From the NCBI GenBank assembly GCA_964406605.1, contig CAYOSF010000010.1, forward strand, positions 62,001 through 126,000: a stretch of 64,000 nt of DNA, in the 5' to 3' direction. The position numbers and the translations under genes were made by a program. Each line of letters begins with the position of its first letter. Position 1 is the first letter of the stretch. This DNA is from CAYOSF01 sp964406605. Lineage in GTDB: Bacteria; Chloroflexota; Dehalococcoidia; DSTF01; RBG-16-68-14. This document shows positions 17,631-26,960 of the stretch, one piece after another. The notes under the pieces were generated by a model. That model searched no databases. It was not told the DNA's origin and worked only from the letters and a program-made list of their open reading frames with translations.

Positions 17631-19036
17631 GAAAGCCTGTACCAGTTGTCCATGTGTTCCTTCATGGCGTTGGCAACGACGCCCCTGTCGGGGATCGTGC
17701 TTGCCATGCCGTAGATCGGTGCCATGCCGCCTGCAATCTCCGGGTTCGTCTTGACATAAGCGATCGACGCTTTCAGATCGTCGATGAACCGCTCCGCCAC
17801 TCCCGGCTGTGTGTGGCGGAGTGTTGTGCAGAGATGGAGGCAGGGAGGCTTGTACAGGCCGTTCAGGCTCCAGCCGCGCTCCGTCAGTGCATCCATGATC
17901 TTGTAGATATCCATCTCCTTCGCGGCGAATGCGATGACGAAGAGGGAGTCGGTCAGTATCTCCAGTTCCGGGATCTCCCGGATGCCATTCTTGATCTTCG
18001 CCGCCGTCTCCAGGATTCGCCTCGTGGCGTCCAGGTAGCCTTCTTCCCCGACCGTGACCATGGCTGCCCAGCAGGCGGCGCTCAACGCGCCCGGGCGGCT
18101 GCCCGCGAATGACGGAGAGCAGTACAGTCCGCCGGGCCATTCGGTCGTCGTGAAGTACTGGTAGTGGCGCAGCTCGTGCCCGCGATAGAGCACGACTGAC
18201 GTTCCTTTCGCTGCGTAGCCATACTTGTGCGTGTCCGCCGACATCGAGGTCACGCCGGGTAGCCGGAAATCGAACGGCGGTACGTCGTAGCCCAGCTTCT
18301 CCGCCCACGGCAGGACGAAGCCTCCGAGGCATGCGTCCGTGTGGAAACCGATGCCGCGTGCGCGTGCCAGCTCCGATAGCTCACCGATCGGGTCGATCGC
18401 GCCGTGCGGGAACTGCGGCGCCGATCCGACGATCACGACCGTGTTGTCCGTAATCGCCCTCTCCGTCGCGGCCACGTCTGCCCGGAAGTCGCCGCCGACC
18501 GGGATGTGGATGATCTCGATGCAGAAGTACTGTGCCGCCTTGTCGAACGCGGCGTGCGCCGTCGTCGGCACGATCATCTCCGGCTCGGTAATGCCTCTCT
18601 TGTCGCGCGCGTAGTCCCGATAGGCCTTCATCGCGAGCAGAATGCTCTCCGTCCCCCCCGACGACAGCGTGCCGCAGATCTCGTCCGCGGTGCCGGGCTC
18701 CGCACCCGACTGAGCGGCGCCCAACATGTTCGCCGTCATCGACACGATCTCGGACTCGAACTTCACGGCGCTCGGCCACAGGTCCGTGTGGAGGGGATTG
18801 GACTGCGAGTTGATGGTGTAGACCCTGCTGAGGAAGTCGATATGCTCTTCGTCTCCGTGATAGACCGCCCCGGAAGCGTATCCCTTGCCCCACCGCGCGG
18901 CTTCCATCGACTTCATCTGCTCCATCTCGGCCAGGATGTCGTCGCGCCCGCGGCCTCGCTCCGGGATCCGAGCGTGGGTCTCGAAGCGTTGCCTGTACGT
19001 CTTGATGGTGGCGGCGCCCTCTTCATCTTGAGTCAT
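17627..19036 (-). CDS. PLP-dependent sphingosine-phosphate-lyase-like aldolase/decarboxylase
   Basis: 469 residues, group II PLP decarboxylase fold, closest in pattern to sphingosine-1-phosphate lyases: GTLSSGGTESILLAMKAYR near 130, HTDACLGGFVLPW near 235 and the cofactor lysine in DTHKYGY (Lys271). Sphingosine-phosphate lyases cleave phosphorylated long-chain bases to an aldehyde and ethanolamine phosphate; relatives decarboxylate amino acids. The ATG at 19036 overlaps the stop of the upstream FGGY kinase by 4 bp and has GGAGGAG in front, so the two are translationally coupled. A phosphorylated product of the kinase as substrate is an attractive inference. No N-terminal membrane helix is seen. 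Confidence 0.85.
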   Translation of the reverse strand: MTQDEEGAATIKTYRQRFETHARIPERGRGRDDILAEMEQMKSMEAARWGKGYASGAVYHGDEEHIDFLSRVYTINSQSNPLHTDLWPSAVKFESEIVSMTANMLGAAQSGAEPGTADEICGTLSSGGTESILLAMKAYRDYARDKRGITEPEMIVPTTAHAAFDKAAQYFCIEIIHIPVGGDFRADVAATERAITDNTVVIVGSAPQFPHGAIDPIGELSELARARGIGFHTDACLGGFVLPWAEKLGYDVPPFDFRLPGVTSMSADTHKYGYAAKGTSVVLYRGHELRHYQYFTTTEWPGGLYCSPSFAGSRPGALSAACWAAMVTVGEEGYLDATRRILETAAKIKNGIREIPELEILTDSLFVIAFAAKEMDIYKIMDALTERGWSLNGLYKPPCLHLCTTLRHTQPGVAERFIDDLKASIAYVKTNPEIAGGMAPIYGMASTIPDRGVVANAMKEHMDNWYRLS

Positions 19037-20679
19037 GGCATCTCCTCCTCTGCTGGCTTCGGCGGCGGAAGCGCTGTTGGCTGCTGCTCCTGCTGCGCCG
19101 CCGCGTTCAGGCGGGCATAGCTGCGCTTGTTGTTCTTGTAGATATTCAGGAACTCGGCGAAGAGCTCGTCGTAGGTACTGCGGTGCTCTGGGTTCGGGTC
19201 GTATGTCTGGATGATCGGCACGCGTTCCGGAATGTCGTCGACGGAAATGTATCCAAGGGCCAGGGACCCGAGAAACGCCGCGCCGCGGACGTTCGCCAGC
19301 CCGGGCTCTTTCATCTGCCGGATACTCCTGTCGAGCACGTCCGCGTGGATCTGGCACCACAAGCTGGAGTTGGCGCCGCCCCCGATGAAGTTGATCGCGT
19401 CGAGGCGTCGCTTCACGAACCGCTCCACGTGCTGGTGCATCCACCTGGTGTTGTAGGCCACGCCCTCGAAGACGGCTCTGACCATGTGCGCCCGCGTCGT
19501 GCTGAGCGACTGGTTGAAGAACCCGCCCCGGACGTGGTGGTCTTCGACGGGCGTCCGTTCTCCGTTGAGCCACGGCGTGAAGATCAGCTTGTCGCTGCCC
19601 GCCGGGATACGTTCCGCCATCCGGTTGAACGTGTCCAGCGCGTCGTCCGGCGCGGCCCCACCCGACAGCTCGTCGTCGGCGTATAAGATACTGTCCCGCA
19701 GCATCGTCAGGCAGGCGCCTGCCGTGTCCTGCTCCGTGGCGACGAGGTACCGTCCCGGGATGCCGGACGGCAGCGACGTGATGTTGTTGAGGACGTCCGT
19801 CTTCTTGAACGGCACGTGGCACGTCAGCCACGACGACGTCCCGATGTATAGGTGCGGCTCGAAGTCCCGAACGGCGCCCGACCCGACCGCCGCCGACTCC
19901 GTGTCCGGCGTTCCCATCACGACCTGAACGTCTTCGCTCAGCCCGAACTCCCTGGCGATCTCCGGCGTGACCGGTCCCAGCACCGCGCCCGTCGGCCGGA
20001 GGTCCGGCAGCTTCTCTCTGTCTACCCCGGAAAGCTCGATCAGCTTGTCATCGTAAGCCACGCGGGACAGGTCTCGGTTGTCCGTCAGCCAATGGCCTGT
20101 GATCGTATCGAAGGATGCGGCGGCCTTTCCCGTGAGCCGTAGGTTCAGGTAGTCCATCGGCTCCAGGAACTTGTGCGTCTGTTGGTAGACGGCCGGCAGC
20201 TCGTTCTGAATGTAGAGGATGTGGCCGAGCGAGTCCTTTCCCGTTCGCGATGGCACGCCCCCGGTCACCCTCAACCACCGCTGTAGCTTGACTACGCCGT
20301 AGCCGGCGATCTTGACGAGCCCGTCGGTCACACGTTCGGCATGCTTCGCGCCGCGCGCGTCCATCCAGATGATGGCGTTCATGAGATGTTTGCCGTCGCG
20401 GTCGACCGCCACCGTGCCCATCCACTGCGTCGTGCAACTGATCGCCACGATGTTCTCTGGTGGCACGAGGCCTCTCTGTAGGAGCCTCTTCGTGGCCGTG
20501 CTCATGGCGCGCCACCAATCATCCGGGTCCTGCTCCGCGCCGCCGCCGGGCAGGAGCAGGAGTTCGGTCTTCTCGAACTCGTGGCCGACGATCTCACCGT
20601 CGGTCGTCGCCAGTGCCACCTTCGGGCCGCCCGTGCCGAGGTCGACGGCGAGGACGTACTTCGTACTCTCCGCTGCCAT
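19033..20679 (-). CDS. FGGY-family carbohydrate kinase
   Basis: 548 residues, actin-like ATPase fold. The phosphate-1 loop DLGTGGPKVALAT is near residue 10, TTQWMG near 80, the MDARGAKHAE stretch near 110, and the C-terminal lobe has FIGGGANSSLWCQIHADV near 430. This resembles xylulokinase/gluconokinase relatives that phosphorylate a polyol or keto-sugar, but specificity is not readable. The ATG at 20679 has GGAGGAG 10 bp upstream; the longer open frame upstream is GC-rich noise. Its 3' end overlaps the PLP lyase start by 4 bp, so the operon makes a kinase plus a phosphate-ester lyase. Confidence 0.88.
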   Translation of the reverse strand: MAAESTKYVLAVDLGTGGPKVALATTDGEIVGHEFEKTELLLLPGGGAEQDPDDWWRAMSTATKRLLQRGLVPPENIVAISCTTQWMGTVAVDRDGKHLMNAIIWMDARGAKHAERVTDGLVKIAGYGVVKLQRWLRVTGGVPSRTGKDSLGHILYIQNELPAVYQQTHKFLEPMDYLNLRLTGKAAASFDTITGHWLTDNRDLSRVAYDDKLIELSGVDREKLPDLRPTGAVLGPVTPEIAREFGLSEDVQVVMGTPDTESAAVGSGAVRDFEPHLYIGTSSWLTCHVPFKKTDVLNNITSLPSGIPGRYLVATEQDTAGACLTMLRDSILYADDELSGGAAPDDALDTFNRMAERIPAGSDKLIFTPWLNGERTPVEDHHVRGGFFNQSLSTTRAHMVRAVFEGVAYNTRWMHQHVERFVKRRLDAINFIGGGANSSLWCQIHADVLDRSIRQMKEPGLANVRGAAFLGSLALGYISVDDIPERVPIIQTYDPNPEHRSTYDELFAEFLNIYKNNKRSYARLNAAAQQEQQPTALPPPKPAEEEMP

Positions 20680-21120
20680 GCCTGATCTCCTCCCCGCTCC
20701 CTCCCTCTGCACGTTTGCCGAGGCCCGGCACATTCTAGCCCAACCTCGGCGCGGCAGCACGCATCGCTTGAGCCTGCGGCTGCCGGTGGGCCGCGCTGGC
20801 CGGCCCGGTTCGCTGGCCCAACGGGGAAGCCCTGCCGCGACGACGCGCGCGCCGGACGAGCCAACACCACGCCGCCATGAATGTGCATGCACGCCTTACG
20901 GCGGCCCAGCGTTCCGTTAGGGTGTTCCCGCTTAGCGCGAACTGCGTCGGTGCGATAGACTGTGCTCGACCCCAGAATACGGCTTCGAACATGCTGTTGG
21001 ATGACGCAGGCTGCGGGCGCCAAGCGGGCTACATCTCCAAGTCGGAAGAGCCGCAAGACGCCGCCACTAGGTTCAACGTGGACTTCCACCAAATGAGGAG
21101 AGAGCAGACGACACAGGACC
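20680..21120. other. Divergent intergenic region, FGGY operon / ClC gene
   Basis: 441 bp non-coding. No riboswitch consensus or strong dyad recognised. A frame at 20877-21137 is open but has no ribosome site and no coding-like composition. Confidence 0.45.
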
Positions 21121-23205
21121 GTGCAACGCATTCGTGAGGCAGCGCAGAACCTGCGCGTTCAACTGGAGGTGTTGAAGGTCAGGGCGGAGCCTGCCGCGCC
21201 CTACGCCTTCGCCGTCATCGTCGGTGCTGGAGCGGCCGCCGGCGCCATCGTCTTCCGCGAGCTGATTGCCGACTTTGACCGGCTCTTTTTCGGTTGGCTG
21301 GCGGACGATGTCCTTGGAGGTCTGGGAGACTGGCGGGTGGTGCTGATCCCGGCGATTGGTGGCCTGTTCGTTGGTCCCATCATCTATTTCTTCGCGCGCG
21401 AGGCCAAGGGTCACGGCGTGCCTGAGGTGATGCTCGCGCTGGAGGCCGAACGGGGGCGCATAAGACCGCGGGTGGCGGTTGTCAAGTCCGTTGCCTCCGC
21501 CATCTGCATCGGTAGCGGAGGTTCCGTCGGGCGCGAGGGCCCCATCGTGCAGATCGCGTCCGCTATCGGATCAACTATAGGCCAGATCGCCCGCCTATCC
21601 GACGACGACGTTCGCCTGCTTGTCGCCGCTGGCGCGGCCGGCGGCATTTCCGCCACGTTCAACGCGCCCATTGCCGGTGTCTTCTTTGCGCTGGAAGTGA
21701 TCCTGCGCCGGTTCAATGCGCGCAATTTCGGAGTGGTCGTGCTGAGTTCGGTCGTGGCAACCGCCGTTGCCCACGCCCGCTTCGGCGACCAGCGGGCCTT
21801 CCTCATACCCGAGTACACGTTGGAGAGTCCGTTCGAGTACCCCCTGTACGCGGTCCTCGGCGTCATTGCCGCCTTCGCCGCGGTGCTGTTCGTGTGGCTG
21901 CTCTACAAGTGCGAAGACTTGTTCGATGCGGTGCCCATCGCTGAGTGGGTCAAACCGGCTGTCGGAGGCATCGGCGTCGGGCTGCTCGGTGTGGCCTTCA
22001 TCGATGTGCTGGGCGTTGGCTACGGTTCGGGGCCTGGGGGCCTCGCCATTCCAAGCGCGCTGGAAGGCGACCGCACGTTCCAGGTGCTCGTCGCGCTGGC
22101 GGGCCTGAAGATCCTCGCGACATCAGTCACCATCGGCTCCGGCGGCTCCGGCGGCGTGTTCGCTCCGTCGCTCTTCATCGGCGCGATGGCCGGAGGGGCC
22201 TTCGGGTCCTTCGTGAATACCGTCTGGCCGGGGAACACAGGTCCGTCGGGAGCCTACGCGCTGGTAGGCATGGGGGCCGTGTTCGCGGGAGGAGCGCGCG
22301 CTCCCATTACCGCCATCATCATCCTGTTTGAGATGACCCGCGACTATTCGATCATTCTGCCTCTGATGACCGCCGTCGTCATCTCGACCGTAGTCGCACA
22401 GCTTATCATGCGTGAGAGCATCTACACCCTCAAGATCAGTCGAAGAGGTATCGAGCTTGGCGAGCCGCGGGAGCGGTCCGTCCTCGCCAGGATCGCCGTG
22501 GGCCGGGCGTGGCGCCCGGACTTCGAGGTCGTCAACGTGGCGACGCCGCTCGAGGAGTTGATGGAAGTCTTCTCCGGCCGGGCCGGCCGCGAGGGTGCGC
22601 TCCCGGTAGTAGACGATCAGCGCCGTCTCGTCGGAGTTGTGGCCCCGAGCGACTTGGACAAGGTCGTTGAGGGCAAGAGCTCCGCTCAGACGGTGGAAGA
22701 TGTGGCCACGAAGAACCCTGTCACGGTATACCCCGATGAGACGCTGGATGAAGCCGTACGCCGCATGGGCGACCGGTCGCTGCGGCAACTGCCCATCGTG
22801 AGTAGGGGGAACCGTGCCATCCTGCTCGGCGTGTTGCGGCGCAGCGATGTCTTCGCAGCATACAGCCAAGCGGCGGCCGACACTCCGATCGGCACAGGCC
22901 GGTCCAGGCGAGCTCCGCTGATGGGGCTCGAGGCCTACGGTATGGAAGTAGTGGAGTTGCTGCTTGGCGAGGATGCCCCGGCGGTCGCCCATACCCTGGG
23001 TAGCCTGGATCTCCCTCGCGAGAGTGTTGTGATCTCGATCGTACGCGACGGCCGGGCTGTGATTCCCCGTGGTGATGTCACGTTTTCTCCTGGCGACCGC
23101 GTGGTCGTGGCGGTGCTACCCAAGGCGAAGGCGCACGTCACGAAGAAGCTGACGGGCGCTGTCGAGAAGGACGGTGACGGTGCTGCTCGCCGGCGGGACG
23201 CCTGA
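21121..23205 (+). CDS. ClC chloride channel/transporter with CBS pair and RCK_C domain
   Basis: 694 residues. ClC core about 30-430, with the selectivity motif GSGGSVGREGP at 131-141 (gating Glu139) and GSGGSGGVFAPSLFIG near 340. A CBS pair spans about 465-585 and an RCK_C (TrkA_C) domain about 600-680. The region matching the proton-glutamate site of ClC-ec1 reads GDQRA, so channel-like rather than strict exchange behaviour is possible (inference). CBS domains bind adenine nucleotides and RCK_C domains are known c-di-AMP sensors in K+ transport proteins. The GTG start has AGGA 7 bp upstream. It fits the ion-homeostasis cluster with CorA and KimA-like genes. Confidence 0.9.
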   Translation: MQRIREAAQNLRVQLEVLKVRAEPAAPYAFAVIVGAGAAAGAIVFRELIADFDRLFFGWLADDVLGGLGDWRVVLIPAIGGLFVGPIIYFFAREAKGHGVPEVMLALEAERGRIRPRVAVVKSVASAICIGSGGSVGREGPIVQIASAIGSTIGQIARLSDDDVRLLVAAGAAGGISATFNAPIAGVFFALEVILRRFNARNFGVVVLSSVVATAVAHARFGDQRAFLIPEYTLESPFEYPLYAVLGVIAAFAAVLFVWLLYKCEDLFDAVPIAEWVKPAVGGIGVGLLGVAFIDVLGVGYGSGPGGLAIPSALEGDRTFQVLVALAGLKILATSVTIGSGGSGGVFAPSLFIGAMAGGAFGSFVNTVWPGNTGPSGAYALVGMGAVFAGGARAPITAIIILFEMTRDYSIILPLMTAVVISTVVAQLIMRESIYTLKISRRGIELGEPRERSVLARIAVGRAWRPDFEVVNVATPLEELMEVFSGRAGREGALPVVDDQRRLVGVVAPSDLDKVVEGKSSAQTVEDVATKNPVTVYPDETLDEAVRRMGDRSLRQLPIVSRGNRAILLGVLRRSDVFAAYSQAAADTPIGTGRSRRAPLMGLEAYGMEVVELLLGEDAPAVAHTLGSLDLPRESVVISIVRDGRAVIPRGDVTFSPGDRVVVAVLPKAKAHVTKKLTGAVEKDGDGAARRRDA

Positions 23206-23307
23206 GCTCGGACGCGGCTTCAGCGGCCCGGCGTAGCCTCCTGCTGGGACTCGTGCCGGTCCTTCTCGCTGCGTCCTCGGCCGCGTGCCCGCCGCTAAGG
23301 CGAAGGT

Positions 23308-25683
23308 CTAGGCGGCGGTATCAGATCGAACCGAGGCCGACGCGCGGGGCTCGAACCACGGCCGAGCGCGATGGGCGTAGGCGTTGGCGCGAACGAAGTT
23401 GTAGGCGCCCTCGCTGCGTAGCCACTCCTCCATCCGGGCCACGTCGGGATACAGGTTGATGGCGTCCTTCCAGATGGCCCGTCCGCAGAGGAATCCGCTC
23501 GCACCCGCTTGCGTAGCAAGCTCCACCTGCGTGAGGAACTCCGAGATGTCCACGCCGGCGCTCAAGATCACCCAGGGCTTGGCCGCGGCATCGTTGAGCC
23601 GGCGGCAGAACCCGCGCACGTCTTCCAGCTTGTAGACCGCTTCGCGCTCCTTGCCATCGAAGGCGCCGCTCGAGTACTCGCTTGTGTGCTTCAGATCGGC
23701 AGGGAACTCCAGCTTGAGGATGTCCACCTTGTACTGGGGCTGGCTGAACTCGGCGGCGCTCTCGATCACGAGCTCCGGTTTCTTGCCGGCGAACTCAGGA
23801 GAGTCGGCGCTTTTCTCCAGGATCGGGTAGCTGACCGGCTCCAAGAGGAATGGCATGTCCGCCTCCTCGCACTCCGCGCCGACGCGCTCCACCAACTCCA
23901 GTTGATGGCGTCTCACATCGGCTGAGCCGTCCGGTCGGTAGTAGATCAGCAGTTTGACGGCGTCCGCGCCGGCCCGCTGTGCTTTCTCAACCGACCAGTT
24001 CTCCAGCAGATGCGTCTTGCGCTCCTTCGATTCATGGCCTGCGCCCTCGTGCCCGGACTGCTCGTAGGCCAGCAGCAGGCCGACTCCCGCTGGTATGTGT
24101 CGTACCGAGTCCACGTAGCCGTACTCCGGATCGGTCAGGACCGCCGTTGCGTACGGGGCCAGCGTCTCCGTGACGACCCGCTTCGCCGTTGTTAGGTCGT
24201 CGGCGGTAACGTCTCCTGGCTCCTTGCCGGTCGCCTTCGCGATGGCCTTCTCAAGAGACCCTCGCTGGTCGATCGCCAGCATGTTGAATCGTCCCTCTTC
24301 GTCGCTCAGCGAGCGTAGCCGGTGCCACTTCGCTGGGGATGGCTGCACAGTCACTTGGTTCCTCCTTGTCGTTCCGGGATTCGAGGTCTGGCGCTTGGGC
24401 AGCTCGCCGATGCCTATCGCCGCGGCAAACCTGCGCTCGAAATCCCCCACAGGCATCTTGGCCGTCTCCGCGATCCTCGCCTTTGTGTCGGGGTTCTCTA
24501 GATCCTCCCGCTCCAGTCGTATCATGTACTCGCGGGCCACCTTGTAGTGCTCGGAGCGGATGTCCACCAGGCGGACGCGTGTGCGCCCCGTCTCGGGGTC
24601 TCGCAGACTGTCGAAGGGCAGGACTCGCAGGAAGCCTTCTTCCAGACAGACCAAGCACCCGTCACGCAGGTCATCGTCGGCTGGCTCCGAGGCCAGGAAG
24701 TTGGCCGCTCCGTAGCCCAGCGTTCGTGTGTAGTCGATGTCGAATGGGCACGGTGGCGCGCAACGCAGCTCGTACCCCAGCGTGACGTCGACAACGTGAA
24801 TCGGGTCGCCCCGGTCGCTGAAGCGCTTCTCAATCTCGTGCTGCAGGACCGCGGCCAGCGGGATGTCGGACAGGCTGATGTGACCGTAGGGGTCGTGCCG
24901 CACCTCTACCCCCGGTATCTTGGCCAGCTCCTCGGGATCGAGCTTCTCGCCGACCCCCTCCGCGATAACCGCGAGCCCGTCGCTCCGCCCCATCATCCGT
25001 CGCTTCAGGATCGCCCCCTCCAGCACTGTGCAGACCTCGTCCAGGCTCACCCGTTCCTTTGGAAACTCCTCCGGAATGACCGTCAGCGTGGCGCCGGCCG
25101 ACTTCCCTATTCCCAGCGCAAGGTGGCCTGCCCGCCTTCCCATGACCACCGCGAAGAACCACCGATTCGTCGTCCGCGAGTCCTCCATCAGGTTCAGCAC
25201 GAGATTGGTGCCTACGTGGCGGGCAGTCTCGAAGCCGAACGTCGGCATTGAGGCCGGAAGGGGTAGGTCGTTGTCTATCGTCTTGGGCACGTGAGCGACC
25301 CTGATCGTGCCTTCGGCGGCCTTGGCTATCTCGCGCGCCCCAAAGGCGGTGTCGTCACCGCCGATCGTGATCAGATGGGCGATTCCCAGGCTCTTCAGAG
25401 ACTTGATCGCGTTTTGCAGGTCCTCTGGGCTCCGGGCCGGGTTTGTTCGCGAAGTGCGCAAGATCGAGCCGCCTTGTGCGTAGATCCGGGACACGTCCGC
25501 TATGATCAACGGCCTCAACATGTCCGTGCGCCCCTGCACCAGGTGCTGGAAGCCGTCGTACAGGCCCAGTACCTCGAAACCCGCGTTCGATGCCTCAATC
25601 GTGGCTGCACTGATGGCGCTGTTGATGCCTGGTGCGGGGCCGCCTCCCACGAGGATCCCTACTCGTCCTTTTCCTGTGGTCAT
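23308..25683 (-). CDS. Fusion of PPi-type 6-phosphofructokinase and LacD-type aldolase
   Basis: One uninterrupted 791-residue frame with two glycolytic enzymes. Residues 1-430 are phosphofructokinase: GGGPAPGINSAI near 13, GGDD at 108-111 and PKTIDND at 133-139 with catalytic Asp137. Asp111 and Lys134 are the signature of pyrophosphate-dependent rather than ATP-dependent enzymes. A basic linker (about 430-455) leads to a class I tagatose/fructose-1,6-bisphosphate aldolase of the LacD family (about 456-775), with the Schiff-base lysine expected in ILKLEFP (Lys657). The product of the first half is the substrate of the second. The ATG at 25683 has GGAG upstream. Expressed alone. Confidence 0.9.
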   Translation of the reverse strand: MTTGKGRVGILVGGGPAPGINSAISAATIEASNAGFEVLGLYDGFQHLVQGRTDMLRPLIIADVSRIYAQGGSILRTSRTNPARSPEDLQNAIKSLKSLGIAHLITIGGDDTAFGAREIAKAAEGTIRVAHVPKTIDNDLPLPASMPTFGFETARHVGTNLVLNLMEDSRTTNRWFFAVVMGRRAGHLALGIGKSAGATLTVIPEEFPKERVSLDEVCTVLEGAILKRRMMGRSDGLAVIAEGVGEKLDPEELAKIPGVEVRHDPYGHISLSDIPLAAVLQHEIEKRFSDRGDPIHVVDVTLGYELRCAPPCPFDIDYTRTLGYGAANFLASEPADDDLRDGCLVCLEEGFLRVLPFDSLRDPETGRTRVRLVDIRSEHYKVAREYMIRLEREDLENPDTKARIAETAKMPVGDFERRFAAAIGIGELPKRQTSNPGTTRRNQVTVQPSPAKWHRLRSLSDEEGRFNMLAIDQRGSLEKAIAKATGKEPGDVTADDLTTAKRVVTETLAPYATAVLTDPEYGYVDSVRHIPAGVGLLLAYEQSGHEGAGHESKERKTHLLENWSVEKAQRAGADAVKLLIYYRPDGSADVRRHQLELVERVGAECEEADMPFLLEPVSYPILEKSADSPEFAGKKPELVIESAAEFSQPQYKVDILKLEFPADLKHTSEYSSGAFDGKEREAVYKLEDVRGFCRRLNDAAAKPWVILSAGVDISEFLTQVELATQAGASGFLCGRAIWKDAINLYPDVARMEEWLRSEGAYNFVRANAYAHRARPWFEPRASASVRSDTAA

Positions 25684-25996
25684 TGGTGCGTCACTCCTGC
25701 CGCTAGCTCTAACTGGAGGAATATCGGCTGCCCCGGCGTTTGCCGATAGGGGAAGTCCATAAGCTCGATTGCCTCGGCGTTCCGACCTGGGCCTGTCGCA
25801 CAGTTCTCAGCGGCTGCGTTCGATCTCATTCTGTGTGGTTCATTCCCGGCGGATGCCGCGCCCGCGCGGAGTCCTGGGCGGCAGTCTTCAACGCTGGGCG
25901 GCGGGCCGCAATCGTAGTGCCCTTCACTATCAGGTTAGCATTCGACTGCCGGACTCGCACGGCGTGTGCTCACTCCGACGGTCGATGGACGCTGCC
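25684..25996. other. Intergenic, upstream of the PFK-aldolase fusion
   Basis: 313 bp with no coding signal seen. It should hold the promoter of the fusion gene; no clear consensus hexamers recognised. Confidence 0.4.
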
Positions 25997-26797
25997 CTAG
26001 GCCTCGTTTGGCGCCTGGTCGCCCCTCACGTACTCGCGCATGAGGCGCCGGGCGTCATCCGAGCGCATCGTCTGCCAGAAAGCGTCCTGCTCCAGCCGCA
26101 GGGCCTCCAGTAGGGGCAACTCGCTGCCCTGAACGATGCACTGCTTGATCAACCCCACGCTCAGCGGTGGCCGCTGCGCCAGCTCGCGCGCCAGTTCGAG
26201 CACCTCCGGCATCAAGCGGTCGGGCTCGACGGCGCGATGAACGAGCCCGATCCGCTCCGCCATGTCTGCGTCGACTACATTTCCAAGCATGATCAGTTCC
26301 CGCGCCTTCGCCGTCCCAAGCAGGCGCGTCATCCGCTGCGTACCTCCTGCTCCCGGCAGGATGCCCACTCGCACTTCCGGAAGGCCCATCACACCGCCCC
26401 GCGCCATGTAGCGGAAGTCGCAGGCGAGAGCCAGCTCGCAGCCACCCCCCATTGCCGTCCCGTTGATCGCGGCGATCACCGGTTTGGGGAGGCTCTCCAG
26501 CTTCAAGAGCGCCTGATGCATGTCGTGCAGCTCCGGCCCGGCGCCGATCGCGCCCCCCTGCGTCGCCGTCTCGGCCGCCTCGGACAATTCGCCCACGTCG
26601 TAGTGGGTGATGAAGATGCCCTCGACTCCGCCGGTGAGGATCAGCGACCGTACTTCGGAGTCTCTTTCTACCTCCTCAGCGAGCGTCCGAAGCTCGCTGA
26701 CCATTGGGGCGTTCAGTAGGTTGCGAGGCGGGTTGACGAGCGTCGCGACGAGTGCGCCATCCTCACGTTGCCTCTCGATGTACCTGAACTCCGGCAT
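25997..26797 (-). CDS. Enoyl-CoA hydratase/isomerase
   Basis: 266 residues, crotonase fold. Both catalytic glutamates of hydratases are in place: Glu121 in GGGCELALACD and Glu141 in LPEVRVGILPGAGG. The oxyanion-hole region is around HYDVGEL (65-71) and AMGGG (115-119). It hydrates 2-enoyl-CoA made by the acyl-CoA dehydrogenases nearby. The ATG at 26797 has AAAGGAG 7 bp upstream. An in-frame extension of 12 residues lacks a site. Adjacent minus-strand genes are 160 bp apart, so it is probably monocistronic. Confidence 0.9.
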   Translation of the reverse strand: MPEFRYIERQREDGALVATLVNPPRNLLNAPMVSELRTLAEEVERDSEVRSLILTGGVEGIFITHYDVGELSEAAETATQGGAIGAGPELHDMHQALLKLESLPKPVIAAINGTAMGGGCELALACDFRYMARGGVMGLPEVRVGILPGAGGTQRMTRLLGTAKARELIMLGNVVDADMAERIGLVHRAVEPDRLMPEVLELARELAQRPPLSVGLIKQCIVQGSELPLLEALRLEQDAFWQTMRSDDARRLMREYVRGDQAPNEA

Positions 26798-26960
26798 GAC
26801 TGACTCCTTTCCGGATACGGCGCCCCGGGCCACCCTGTGCCATCCTAAGGTTCACCCGGCGGGGCTTCGCCCGTAGTGTACCGGTCACTGGCAGCGCTGG
26901 TAGCGTCATGCGTATCCGTTCTGAGCGGCGTGAGATCCGCCACGGTGCGCTTCCGTGGCT

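Noticed and set aside
19037..19831. N-terminal 265-codon extension of the PLP lyase frame
   Set aside because: It lies inside the FGGY kinase gene in another frame and has no family similarity; the ATG at 19036 has a ribosome site and matches homologue starts.
20877..21137. 86-codon frame between the FGGY and ClC genes
   Set aside because: No ribosome site, overlaps the ClC start and shows no coding signal.
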